Assembly (NCBI RefSeq): GCF_004345665.1
Contig: NZ_SLWR01000001.1
Span: 124,001 to 188,000 of the forward strand
From: Kribbella antiqua
GTDB taxonomy: Bacteria > Actinomycetota > Actinomycetes > Propionibacteriales > Kribbellaceae
Direction: 5' to 3'
Length of the DNA: 64,000 nucleotides
Both the position numbers and the translations under genes were made by a program. Positions 7,742 to 15,134 of this stretch are shown piece by piece (within the stretch, counting starts at the first letter, position 1; each line of letters starts with the position of its first letter). A model generated the notes under the pieces. The model saw only the letters and a list, made by a program, of their open reading frames with translations. It ran no database searches and had not been told where the DNA came from.

Positions 7742-8294
7742 CGAGCGGGAGGAAGACGTCGTCGACCAGCGACGTCAGGGTCTCCTCGGAGAGCGGTCCG
7801 CGGGTGAGCAGCATTTCGTGGCGGAGCAGGTTGGCCGGCGCGGTGAGTACGCGCGCGGGGAGGTCAGCGGTCGGGATCTCTCCTCGCGCGGCCGCTCGCC
7901 GGACGATCGTCGCCATCACTGGGGACATCCGGGTGAACACCTCCGGATCCAGATCCGGCGCCTCCGCCAGCAGTCCATGGATGACATCCGGGCCGATCGA
8001 CTCGAACCGGTCCGCCATCCGCTGCAGTACCGCGAGTACGTCGCTCCGCAGGCTGCCGGTATCCGGGACATCGTCGGTGATCGACCCGGTCCGATGGCGC
8101 ATGGCCGCGAGCACCAACTCGGCGCGGTTCTTCCAGCGCCGATAGAGCACCTGCTTCCCTGTCTTCGCCCGCGCCGCGACCGCCTCCATCGTCAGGGCCG
8201 AGTAACCGGACTCCATCAGCTCGTCCCAGGCGGCGTCGAGCAGGCCGGCCTCGAGCTCGGCACCTCGCCTTCGCTCCATCGATCTCCTTGGCAC
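7734..8294 (-). CDS. TetR/AcrR-family repressor
   Basis: A 186-residue regulator. The N-terminal HTH (about residues 15-60) has ALTMEAVAARAKTGKQVLYRRWKNRAELV, and a TetR C-terminal ligand domain follows. The gene diverges from an MFS drug exporter. The 85-base gap holds two near-identical palindromes, the usual layout for a repressor that releases its exporter when a drug binds. It overlaps the NmrA gene tail to tail. Confidence 0.92.
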   Translation of the reverse strand: MPRRSMERRRGAELEAGLLDAAWDELMESGYSALTMEAVAARAKTGKQVLYRRWKNRAELVLAAMRHRTGSITDDVPDTGSLRSDVLAVLQRMADRFESIGPDVIHGLLAEAPDLDPEVFTRMSPVMATIVRRAAARGEIPTADLPARVLTAPANLLRHEMLLTRGPLSEETLTSLVDDVFLPLVT

Positions 8295-8296
8295 TT

Positions 8297-8362
8297 AAGA
8301 GACCTTGCGTCTCTTCACAGTCTGAGCTTACTCTGGCGACATAAGAGACGCAACGTCTCTTA
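8297..8362. promoter_or_regulatory. Twin TetR operators
   Basis: Site 1 (8297-8315) has arms AAGAGAC and GTCTCTT. Site 2 (8342-8362) is TAAGAGACG-CAA-CGTCTCTTA, with perfect 9-base arms. Read on opposite strands, the two 19-base cores differ by one base. Site 2 ends 17 bases before the MFS start and site 1 lies 3 bases before the TetR start, so one protein could shut both genes. Confidence 0.85.
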
Positions 8363-8379
8363 GAAGCTCAGGGAGCCAT

Positions 8380-9765
8380 ATGACCATCACAAACCGCGAA
8401 ACCAGCCGACTCGACCCCGCCGTGCTCAAGCTCGCCGGCGTTCTCGTCCTCGGCGCGCTCGCCCCGCTGCTCGACAGCACCATCGTCAACGTCGCCGTCC
8501 ACACCCTCGGCGCCGAACTGCATGCCGCCGTGTCCACCGTCCAATGGGTCAGTACGGCGTACTTGCTCGCCCTCACGATCGCGATCCCGCTCACCGGCTG
8601 GTCGGCCAACCGGTTCGGCGCCAAGCGGATGTGGATCATCGCGCTGGCACTGTTTCTCATCGGCTCGATGCTGTGCGGCGTCGCCTGGAACATCGGCTCG
8701 CTGATCGCCTTCCGCGTGCTCCAGGGAATCGGCGGCGGGCTCATGCTCCCGATCCTCCAGACCCTGCTCATGCGCGCGGCCGGCCGGGAGCGGATCGGCC
8801 GGCTGATGGCCGTCGTCACCCTGCCCGCGATGATCGGCCCCATCCTCGGGCCCGTGATCGGTGGACTGCTGGTCGGCCACTTCAGCTGGCACTGGATCTT
8901 CTACGTCAACGTCCCGATCTGCATCCTGGCGATCATCCTCGCCGTACGCGTACTGGATCCTGACCCCGAGCCGACCACGGCCGCCCTCGACGTACCCGGC
9001 CTGGTCCTCGTCTCCCCCGCGCTGGCCGGCATCATCTACGGCCTCACCCAGGTCGGCGAGCGCGGCGGCTTCGGCCACTCAACCGTCCTCGTGCCGATCG
9101 CCGCAGGCCTGCTCCTGCTCATCGCCTTCGCCCTGCGCCGCACCGCCGAGCCGCTCATCGACCTCAGCCTCTTCCGGACTCGCTCCTTCGCCGCGTCGAC
9201 CGCGCTGCTCTTCCTGACCGGCTTCTCCCTGTACGGCGCGATGCTCCTGCTGCCGCTCTTCTACCAGCAGGCCCGCGGCGAGGGCGTCATCGCGGCAGGT
9301 CTGCTCCTCATGCCGCAAGGCCTGGGCAGCTTGCTCGCCCGCGCCGCCGGCGGTCTCACCGACCGACTCGGCCCGAAGCCGGTCGTGATCGCCGGCATCC
9401 TGCTCACCGCGCTTGGGACCATCCCCTTCGCCCTCGCCGGTACGACGTACTGGCTGCTCGGCGCCGCGCTCGTCGTACGGGGAGCAGGGCTGAGCGGGGT
9501 CAATCTGGCTATGATGGTCGGCGCGTTCCGCGACCTTCAGCCGCAGCAGATCCCGCATGGGAGCAGCACGACCCGGATCATGCAGCAGCTCGGCGGATCG
9601 TTTGGCGCGGCGACCCTTGCGGTCATCCTGCAGAGCCAGCTGACCGCGCATCCGGCGGATGTCGCCTACGCGGACACCTTCTGGTGGGCGATCGCCTTTA
9701 CGGTGGTTGCCGTAGTACCGGCGCTTGCTCTCCGCCGAGACGCGCCGTCGCCGCGACGGTCTTGA
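8380..9765 (+). CDS. MFS multidrug exporter (DHA2-like)
   Basis: A 461-residue integral membrane antiporter. The DHA motifs are present: LDSTIVNVAV in the first helix (motif D1), NRFGAKRMW in the first cytoplasmic loop (motif A) and GPILGPVIGGLL in helix 5 (antiporter motif C). It probably expels hydrophobic drugs using the proton gradient. The ATG at 8380 follows GGGAG by 4 bases. Twin TetR operators lie just upstream, so drug-inducible expression is likely. Confidence 0.9.
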   Translation: MTITNRETSRLDPAVLKLAGVLVLGALAPLLDSTIVNVAVHTLGAELHAAVSTVQWVSTAYLLALTIAIPLTGWSANRFGAKRMWIIALALFLIGSMLCGVAWNIGSLIAFRVLQGIGGGLMLPILQTLLMRAAGRERIGRLMAVVTLPAMIGPILGPVIGGLLVGHFSWHWIFYVNVPICILAIILAVRVLDPDPEPTTAALDVPGLVLVSPALAGIIYGLTQVGERGGFGHSTVLVPIAAGLLLLIAFALRRTAEPLIDLSLFRTRSFAASTALLFLTGFSLYGAMLLLPLFYQQARGEGVIAAGLLLMPQGLGSLLARAAGGLTDRLGPKPVVIAGILLTALGTIPFALAGTTYWLLGAALVVRGAGLSGVNLAMMVGAFRDLQPQQIPHGSSTTRIMQQLGGSFGAATLAVILQSQLTAHPADVAYADTFWWAIAFTVVAVVPALALRRDAPSPRRS

Positions 9766-9820
9766 CATCGTCGGATAGCGTTTTCCAGTGACCGGAAATT
9801 CTCTGCCAGGTAGGAGCGAG

Positions 9821-10912
9821 ATGGCTGACTCGACAGACCACCAGGTCGCGATCGTGGGCTGCGGCATCATCGGCCGCACCCACGCCGACACCATCGCGGC
9901 GCGACCCGACGCGACTGTCACCGCACTCGTCGACGGCGATGCCGCCGCCGCGACGGCGCTCGCGGCCCGGCTGAAGGAAGCAGGTCAGCCCGAGCCCAAG
10001 GTGTACGACGACCTCACCTCGGCGCTGAGCGGATCGAACATCTCGCTCGTCGCGATCTGCACCCCGAGCGGCACCCATGCCGCCCTGGCCGAGCAGGCGC
10101 TCAACGAGAAGAAACACGTCGTCATCGAGAAGCCGCTCGACGTCGATCTCACGCGGGCTCGCCGGCTCGGCGCGGCCGCAACCCGCGCCGCGAGCCATGG
10201 CATCGTCTCCTCGGTGATCAGCCAGCACCGGTTCGACCCGGGCAGCGCGCTGGTCAGCCAGGCGATCCGCAGCGGCCGGTTCGGTCAGCTCACGTCCGCT
10301 GTCGCGACGGTTGCCTGGTGGCGCAGCGACGAGTACTACGCCTCGGCAGGCTGGCGTGGGACGTGGGCGCAGGACGGCGGCGGAGCGCTGATGAACCAGG
10401 GCGTGCACACCGTTGACCTACTGCTGTGGTTCATGGGCCGGCCGGTGAACATCCAGGCCCAGGCCATCCGCGCGGCGCATCACGCGATCGAGGTCGAGGA
10501 CACCGTGGTCGCCACGCTGACCTTCGAGTCCGGCGCGGTCGCCACCCTGCACGCGACGACCGCGGCCTTTCCTGGTGGCCGGACGCGGGTGTCGGTGCAC
10601 GGCACGCAGGGCGGCGCCGAGGTCGAGAATGACCGGCTCCGGCGGTTCAACGTCGACGGCGACAAAGAGGACGCCCCGGTCGACGCCGGCGAGCCCGGTG
10701 GCCACAAGGCGCAGTACGACGACATCCTCCGCGCGATCGCGGATGGCGAGCAGCCGGGCATCACTGTCCACGACGCGATCGACGCTCTCGCCACGGTCCG
10801 CGCCGTCTACATCGCCTCCACGCTGCAACGGCCGGTCAAGTTCCTCGACGTCCTCGAGGGCAGGTACGACGATGTCGAGGTCTCCCGCGGCATCGGGCTG
10901 CCACCGAGCTGA
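9821..10912 (+). CDS. Gfo/Idh/MocA-family oxidoreductase
   Basis: A 363-residue NAD(P)-dependent dehydrogenase of the glucose-fructose oxidoreductase/inositol dehydrogenase family. The Rossmann fold starts at VAIVGCGIIGRTHA, the EKPLDVD motif (catalytic Lys) follows, and the C-terminal sheet has GGALMNQGVHTVDLLLW with the catalytic-type His. The ATG at 9821 has AGGAG 4 bases upstream and is preferred over a GTG at 9788 that adds 11 residues. No sugar genes adjoin it, so the substrate is unknown. Confidence 0.9.
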   Translation: MADSTDHQVAIVGCGIIGRTHADTIAARPDATVTALVDGDAAAATALAARLKEAGQPEPKVYDDLTSALSGSNISLVAICTPSGTHAALAEQALNEKKHVVIEKPLDVDLTRARRLGAAATRAASHGIVSSVISQHRFDPGSALVSQAIRSGRFGQLTSAVATVAWWRSDEYYASAGWRGTWAQDGGGALMNQGVHTVDLLLWFMGRPVNIQAQAIRAAHHAIEVEDTVVATLTFESGAVATLHATTAAFPGGRTRVSVHGTQGGAEVENDRLRRFNVDGDKEDAPVDAGEPGGHKAQYDDILRAIADGEQPGITVHDAIDALATVRAVYIASTLQRPVKFLDVLEGRYDDVEVSRGIGLPPS

Positions 10913-10943
10913 GGTTGTGTCACGGCTCGCGGGCTGAACCCCG

Positions 10944-11501
10944 TCAGGCGCCGGGCGCGCGGTCGTTGAGGATGCGCTGGTAGAGGTTGCAGTCCTGCCA
11001 CTCGCCGGCGATGTGCAGGTACGTCGGAGCGAAGCCGATCTGAGCGAAGCCCGTCTTCTGCAGGACGCGCTGCGAGGCGGCGTTGTTCGCCAGGGTGCTC
11101 GCCTCGATGCGGTGCAGGCGGAGCTCGGTGTCCGCGATCTCCAGGACGGTCTCGACGGCACGCGTCGCCAGCCCGCGCCCGATCGCCTCGACGGCCAGCC
11201 AGTAGCCGACGTGGGCGCTGCGGAACGGCCCGGGGACGATGTCGTTCAACGTGATGGCGCCGACTACTCGGTCGCCCTCGACCAGCAAGAACGGAACCGT
11301 CTGGCCGACCTTGTACCGCTCGAGCTGGCCGCTGAGCTTCTCCTCCTGGCCGGCCGGGGTGAACCACTTCTCCGGCCGGTCCGGTTCCCAAGGTCGCAGG
11401 TGGTCCCAGCTGCGGGTGTAGGCGTCGGCGAGTGCCTTGGCGTCGTCGAGGGCCGCGAGACGGAGCTGAACGTCGGGCGTCAGCGGGCGGGGATCGATCA
11501 C
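10944..11501 (-). CDS. GNAT N-acetyltransferase, RimJ/RimL-like
   Basis: A 185-residue GNAT enzyme with the acetyl-CoA loop AIGRGLATRAVETVLEIA and the C-terminal RIEASTLANNAASQRVLQKTGF, typical of the RimJ/RimL branch that acetylates protein N-termini or small amines. It starts at GTG 11501, 9 bases after the epimerase stop, and is probably the second gene of a two-gene unit. A TAAGCT 6 bases before the GTG could also be a -10 box. Confidence 0.9.
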   Translation of the reverse strand: MIDPRPLTPDVQLRLAALDDAKALADAYTRSWDHLRPWEPDRPEKWFTPAGQEEKLSGQLERYKVGQTVPFLLVEGDRVVGAITLNDIVPGPFRSAHVGYWLAVEAIGRGLATRAVETVLEIADTELRLHRIEASTLANNAASQRVLQKTGFAQIGFAPTYLHIAGEWQDCNLYQRILNDRAPGA

Positions 11502-11510
11502 CTGCGTAGC

Positions 11511-12389
11511 TTAGAGCTCGAGCGGTAGCGTCGGCAGATCGAGTTCGTGCCGGGCCTGGAATCCGAGCACGGTCCGCGCCGCGGTCAGGTCGATCGGCAC
11601 CTCACGCCCGACGAACCGCCGCAGCCGCGGCACACCCGGCGCGAAGGCATCCAGCAACGCCTCGGTCTCGTACGGCGTATTTGTGTTGCTCGCGGCAACG
11701 TAGAAGACATGGGCCCCGGACAACGTTGCCGTCAGCCCCAGTTCGATCGCGTACGCCGCATCGCGCGCATCCAGGTAGCTCCACCCCTCCCGCACGCTGG
11801 CCCGCGGGTCCTCACGCGACCACCCGGCGTGCTCCGCCACGATGTCGGCGGTGTTCGTGTGCGGGAAGCGGAACGCCACCACATCGATCCCCCACCGGCG
11901 CCATGCCATCCGCGCGGTGTTCTCGTCACTCTGCTTCGACAGCGAGTACGGATCGGCGATATCGGACGGCAGCTTCTCGTCCAACGGGTAGTAGGCCGGC
12001 AGCGGCTTGTGCAGGTTGAACGGAACCCCGGTCGCATTGATGCTGCTGGCAATCACCGCCCGCTTGATCCCGCGCTCCCCGGCCTGCGCAAGTACGTTGA
12101 ACGTCGACACCACGTTCACGCTGTAGACGTCGTACGGCGTCCCCGCGGACGGGTGCGGCAACGCAGCAAGATGCACGACCAACTCAACATCCCGCAACGC
12201 CTCGGCGACATCGGCCTCGGACCGCGTATCGCCGGTCAGGATGCGGTCTGCCTTCAGGTCAGGGTGCTCGAGATTCGACAGCGTCGTGACCAACGCACCG
12301 GCCTCGGTCAAATACCGCGCCGTGGTCAGCCCGATCCGCCCGGTCGCACCGGTGACCAGCACCCGCCGTCCGTTGAGTGGTGAACTCAC
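11511..12389 (-). CDS. NAD-dependent epimerase/dehydratase (extended SDR)
   Basis: A 292-residue extended SDR. It has the NAD motif GATGRIG near residue 12, catalytic S-YSLSKQ (Tyr and Lys) near residue 157, and HLAALPHPSAGTPYDVYSVNV. The substrate is probably a nucleotide sugar or uronate; uronate dehydrogenases look similar. The GTG at 12389 follows GGGAGGG by about 7 bases. A longer frame back to 12488 would add a hydrophobic N-terminal segment but lacks an RBS and invades the divergent promoter, so I reject it. Confidence 0.87.
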   Translation of the reverse strand: MSSPLNGRRVLVTGATGRIGLTTARYLTEAGALVTTLSNLEHPDLKADRILTGDTRSEADVAEALRDVELVVHLAALPHPSAGTPYDVYSVNVVSTFNVLAQAGERGIKRAVIASSINATGVPFNLHKPLPAYYPLDEKLPSDIADPYSLSKQSDENTARMAWRRWGIDVVAFRFPHTNTADIVAEHAGWSREDPRASVREGWSYLDARDAAYAIELGLTATLSGAHVFYVAASNTNTPYETEALLDAFAPGVPRLRRFVGREVPIDLTAARTVLGFQARHELDLPTLPLEL

Positions 12390-12496
12390 TCGTCGACCCT
12401 CCCGCCTCCGGAACACCAAGAACAGCATCACAAGTATCAGAAACACCAGCAGTTCAGCACTGTTTTTGCGGTGGCCTGAGATGCACATTTGAGCTC

Positions 12497-13045
12497 ATGG
12501 GACACACCGTGCTGTTCATGTCCATGTCGCTGGACGGCTTCATCGCCGGCCTCGACGACGACCGCAGCCAGCCCTTCGGAGCCGGCGGCGAGCGGCTGTT
12601 CGCCTGGGACGCCTCGGACGACTCCGCCCGTGTCCATGCCGAGTACGACGCCACCGGCGCCGTACTGGCGGGACGTCGTACCTATGACCTCGTCGACGGG
12701 TGGGGCGGCGACCACCACGGCGTGCCGGTTGTCATCGTCACCCACGCTGCACCGGCCAAGGTACCCGACGGCCCGTCGTCATTCACCTTCGTCACCGACG
12801 GCATCGCACGGGCCGTGGCCCTGGCGAAGGAAGCAGCCGTCGGCAAGGATGTGCTCGTCCACGGCGCCGACATCGCCCAGCAACTGCTCCGCGCCGGCCT
12901 CCTGGACGAGATCCAGCTCCACCTCATGCCAGTCCTCCTAGGCCAAGGCCGCCCCCTCTTCGGCACCACCCCCGTCGAGCTCACCATCCTCCGCGTCGTC
13001 GACACCCCAGCCGCCACCCACATCCGCTACCGCGTCTCGAGGTAG
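12497..13045 (+). CDS. Dihydrofolate reductase family protein (RibD C-terminal fold)
   Basis: A 182-residue NADPH-dependent reductase-like protein. The motifs VLFMSMSLDGFIAG at the N-terminus, VLAGRRTYDL in the middle, and DVLVHGADIAQQLLRAGLLDEIQLHLMPVLLGQGRPLF near the C-terminus define the RibD_C/YyaP group. The function is not fixed by sequence; members include riboflavin-pathway reductases and proteins with no known substrate. It diverges from the epimerase across about 107 bases that show no obvious palindrome. Confidence 0.88.
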   Translation: MGHTVLFMSMSLDGFIAGLDDDRSQPFGAGGERLFAWDASDDSARVHAEYDATGAVLAGRRTYDLVDGWGGDHHGVPVVIVTHAAPAKVPDGPSSFTFVTDGIARAVALAKEAAVGKDVLVHGADIAQQLLRAGLLDEIQLHLMPVLLGQGRPLFGTTPVELTILRVVDTPAATHIRYRVSR

Positions 13046-13057
13046 ACAGCCGAGGTC

Positions 13058-13225
13058 CTAGACCTCATGGAGGACCAGCACCTGGTGGGACCGGATGTGC
13101 CGGACAACCTCGTAGTCCTGCACCGCACCCACCTGAGGTGGCTCACCAGACCAGTCGACCACCGCGAACTCGTCCTCGCCGATCCGCACTGTGCATTCGC
13201 GGTTCGACAGATAGAGACCTGTCAC
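13058..13225 (-). CDS. Small hypothetical protein (55 aa)
   Basis: A short ORF with GC-rich third positions and protein-like sequence (GLYLSNRECTVRIGEDEF, then VVDWSG). It starts at GTG 13225 and lies in the same frame as the preceding gene, 27 bases after its TAG stop. The frame between TAG and GTG also looks coding, so the stop may split what was one protein of about 167 residues. No RBS is seen before the GTG. No family was recognised. Confidence 0.5.
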   Translation of the reverse strand: MTGLYLSNRECTVRIGEDEFAVVDWSGEPPQVGAVQDYEVVRHIRSHQVLVLHEV

Positions 13226-13252
13226 GACGCCGGAAACAACCGTGCCGACGGG

Positions 13253-13561
13253 CTATCGGTCCGCCCGATTAGCGGGCCGGCGACGATCAGGAGCTCGCAA
13301 TGCGGCGTCCAGTGGCCACAGCCTCACCTGTCCACGGCTGTGCTGGGTCACCTCAAAGGTCGCTTCGGTGCCGGCGGCCGGCCATGCGTTCGGGTCGATC
13401 GGCAGCGTGAGTACGTCGAGATAGCCGAACCGGTGGTCGCCGAGATCGACAACCATGCCCGCCGTTCCCGGGCGGTCCGGCAAGATCCACCGGACGAACC
13501 GGCCGCGCACCTCCGTGCCCAGCGGGTACCGAGCTCTAACCTCGTCGAGTTCGTCCGGCAT
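13253..13561 (-). CDS. Hypothetical protein with possible S1-like beta fold
   Basis: A 102-residue protein starting MPDELDEVRARYPLGTEVRG, rich in beta-strand pattern (GMVVDLGDHRFGYLDVL). This weakly recalls OB/S1 domains, but no family is certain. Its ATG directly follows the rhodanese stop (TGAATG), so translation is likely coupled to that gene. It ends in a TAG with open, coding-like sequence beyond (see the 55-residue ORF at 13058-13225). Confidence 0.65.
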   Translation of the reverse strand: MPDELDEVRARYPLGTEVRGRFVRWILPDRPGTAGMVVDLGDHRFGYLDVLTLPIDPNAWPAAGTEATFEVTQHSRGQVRLWPLDAALRAPDRRRPANRADR

Positions 13562-14374
13562 TCAGTCCTTGCCGGTGGCTACTGGGCGGGTCGGGTCGGT
13601 GATCCATTCGGACCAGGAGCCGACGTAGAGGGTTGCGGGGATGCCGGAGATTTCGAGGGCCAGGGCTTCGTGGGCGGCGGTGACGCCGGAGCCGCAGTAG
13701 ACGCCTACTTGGGTTGACTCGTTGGCGCCGAGCTTTTCGAAGCGTTCGCGGAGTTCGGCGGCGGGGAGGAAGCGGCCGGTCTCGTCGACGTTGGCGGTGG
13801 TGGGGGCGTTGACGGCGCCCGGGATGTGGCCGGCGACCGGGTCCATCGGCTCGACCTCGCCGGCGAAGCGCTCCGGTGCCCGCGCATCCAGGAGTACGCC
13901 GGATGCCGCCACCTCCGCAGCTCCAGAAGCGTCCAGGAGAGGGATGTGACCCGCCGTCGCGATGAAGGAACCGTTGCCGTCGGCAGGTACTTCGGCGGTC
14001 ACCTCTCCCCCGGCCGCCTTCCACGCCGCGAGCCCACCATCGAGAACCCGCACGTCCCGCAGACCGAAGTACCGGAAGATCCACCAGGCCCGCGCGGCCG
14101 CCGTCGAGTTCGCCGCGTCGTACACGACGACCGGGGTGCTCGGACCGACGCCGGCACGCCGCAGCGCGCCGGTCACGGTGGTTGCTGCAGGCAACGGATG
14201 GCGTCCGGGTCCGGGCGGTCCGGCGAGCTCGGTGTCCAGGTCGACGAAGTACGCCCCCGGGATGTGGCCGGCGTCGTACGCCTCCCGCCCCGGCGGACCG
14301 GCCAGGTTCCAGGTGACGTCAATCAGCACAGGCTCCAGAGCCCGCAGCTCGTCGACGGTGATCAAGGGACTCAC
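13562..14374 (-). CDS. Thiosulfate/3-mercaptopyruvate sulfurtransferase (two rhodanese domains)
   Basis: A 270-residue tandem-rhodanese enzyme of SseA type. The N-terminal inactive domain has AWWIFRYFGLRDVRVLDGGL. The C-terminal domain has the catalytic loop CGSGVTA, which carries the persulfide Cys and matches the CG(S/T)GVTA loop of mercaptopyruvate sulfurtransferases. The GTG at 14374 has GGAGGAG 7 bases upstream and overlaps the end of the tdk reading frame as GTGA. A downstream small gene follows with zero spacing. It moves sulfane sulfur in the cytoplasm. Confidence 0.92.
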   Translation of the reverse strand: MSPLITVDELRALEPVLIDVTWNLAGPPGREAYDAGHIPGAYFVDLDTELAGPPGPGRHPLPAATTVTGALRRAGVGPSTPVVVYDAANSTAAARAWWIFRYFGLRDVRVLDGGLAAWKAAGGEVTAEVPADGNGSFIATAGHIPLLDASGAAEVAASGVLLDARAPERFAGEVEPMDPVAGHIPGAVNAPTTANVDETGRFLPAAELRERFEKLGANESTQVGVYCGSGVTAAHEALALEISGIPATLYVGSWSEWITDPTRPVATGKD

Positions 14375-15025
14375 GATGCGGCTCCTCCGAATGGCAGTAC
14401 CTCGGGTGACAGGGTCGCACGGGCCCGTGCCTGGGTGAGCCGGCGCCGGTGATGCCGCCGGCACAGCACCTCATAGGAGACCTCGTGGTCGTGCCTCTCG
14501 ATGTCGCCGACCACTAGCTGCTCGCCCTCTGTCACCATCTCACCGCCGATCGTACGTGCGTTGTGGCGTGGCTCGCTCACCGCACCAGCACAACGCCTCG
14601 ACCTGCAGCAGCTCCATCCGGTCCGCCAGCTCCACCAGCCGGGCCGAACCCGGGAAGAGCGTCGCGCGGAAGTCGGTCAGGATCCCGAAGCAGAAGACGT
14701 CGATCTGCAGCTCGTCCACCAGCCGGGCCAGCTGCTCGACCTGCAGCGGGCTGTAGAACTGCGCCTCGTCGCACACCACGTAGTCGATCCGGCCGCCGTG
14801 CGTCAGCTCACCGACGGCGTACTCCCAGAAGTCGAACTCCGTGCGTACCTCGATCGCCTTCGCGGCCAGTCCGAGCCGGGACGAGAGCACCGAGTCCCCG
14901 GCCCGGTCGTGGCTGGTGAAAATCCGCCCGATCCGTCCGCGCGCCTTGTGGTTGTGGTCCATCTGAAGCGCCAGCGTGGACTTGCCGCAGTCCATGGTCC
15001 CGGTGAAGTAGAGCAGCTCTGCCAC
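14371..15025 (-). pseudogene. tdk: Thymidine kinase, broken by a single-base frameshift
   Basis: Frame A (15025-14540) encodes VAELLYFTGTMDCGKSTL with the P-loop at residues 9-17, the DEAQF motif, and ends CWCGERATPQRTYDRR-stop. The expected ending, NARTIGGEMV through YEVLCRRHH, is present in another frame (14580-14371). Removing one base in the run at about 14563-14568 joins them into a normal protein of about 217 residues. The zinc site would then use CWC from frame A and the Cys/His of LCRRH from frame B. As written, frame A lacks half the zinc site. The GTG start at 15025 has only a weak RBS. The cause could be a real mutation, a programmed shift or a sequencing error. Confidence 0.85.
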
Positions 15026-15134
15026 GGGCGCACATCCTGCCAAGTCAGCGGTCCAGCCGGTACGGCGGGGTGGCCCGCCATAACGATCGCCGAGTCGACT
15101 TGGGTTCTGAGCCTCCGGGCGGTTTGAATGGATC

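Noticed and set aside
12390-12488. N-terminal membrane extension of the epimerase
   Set aside because: There is no RBS at the far start, while GTG 12389 has a strong one.
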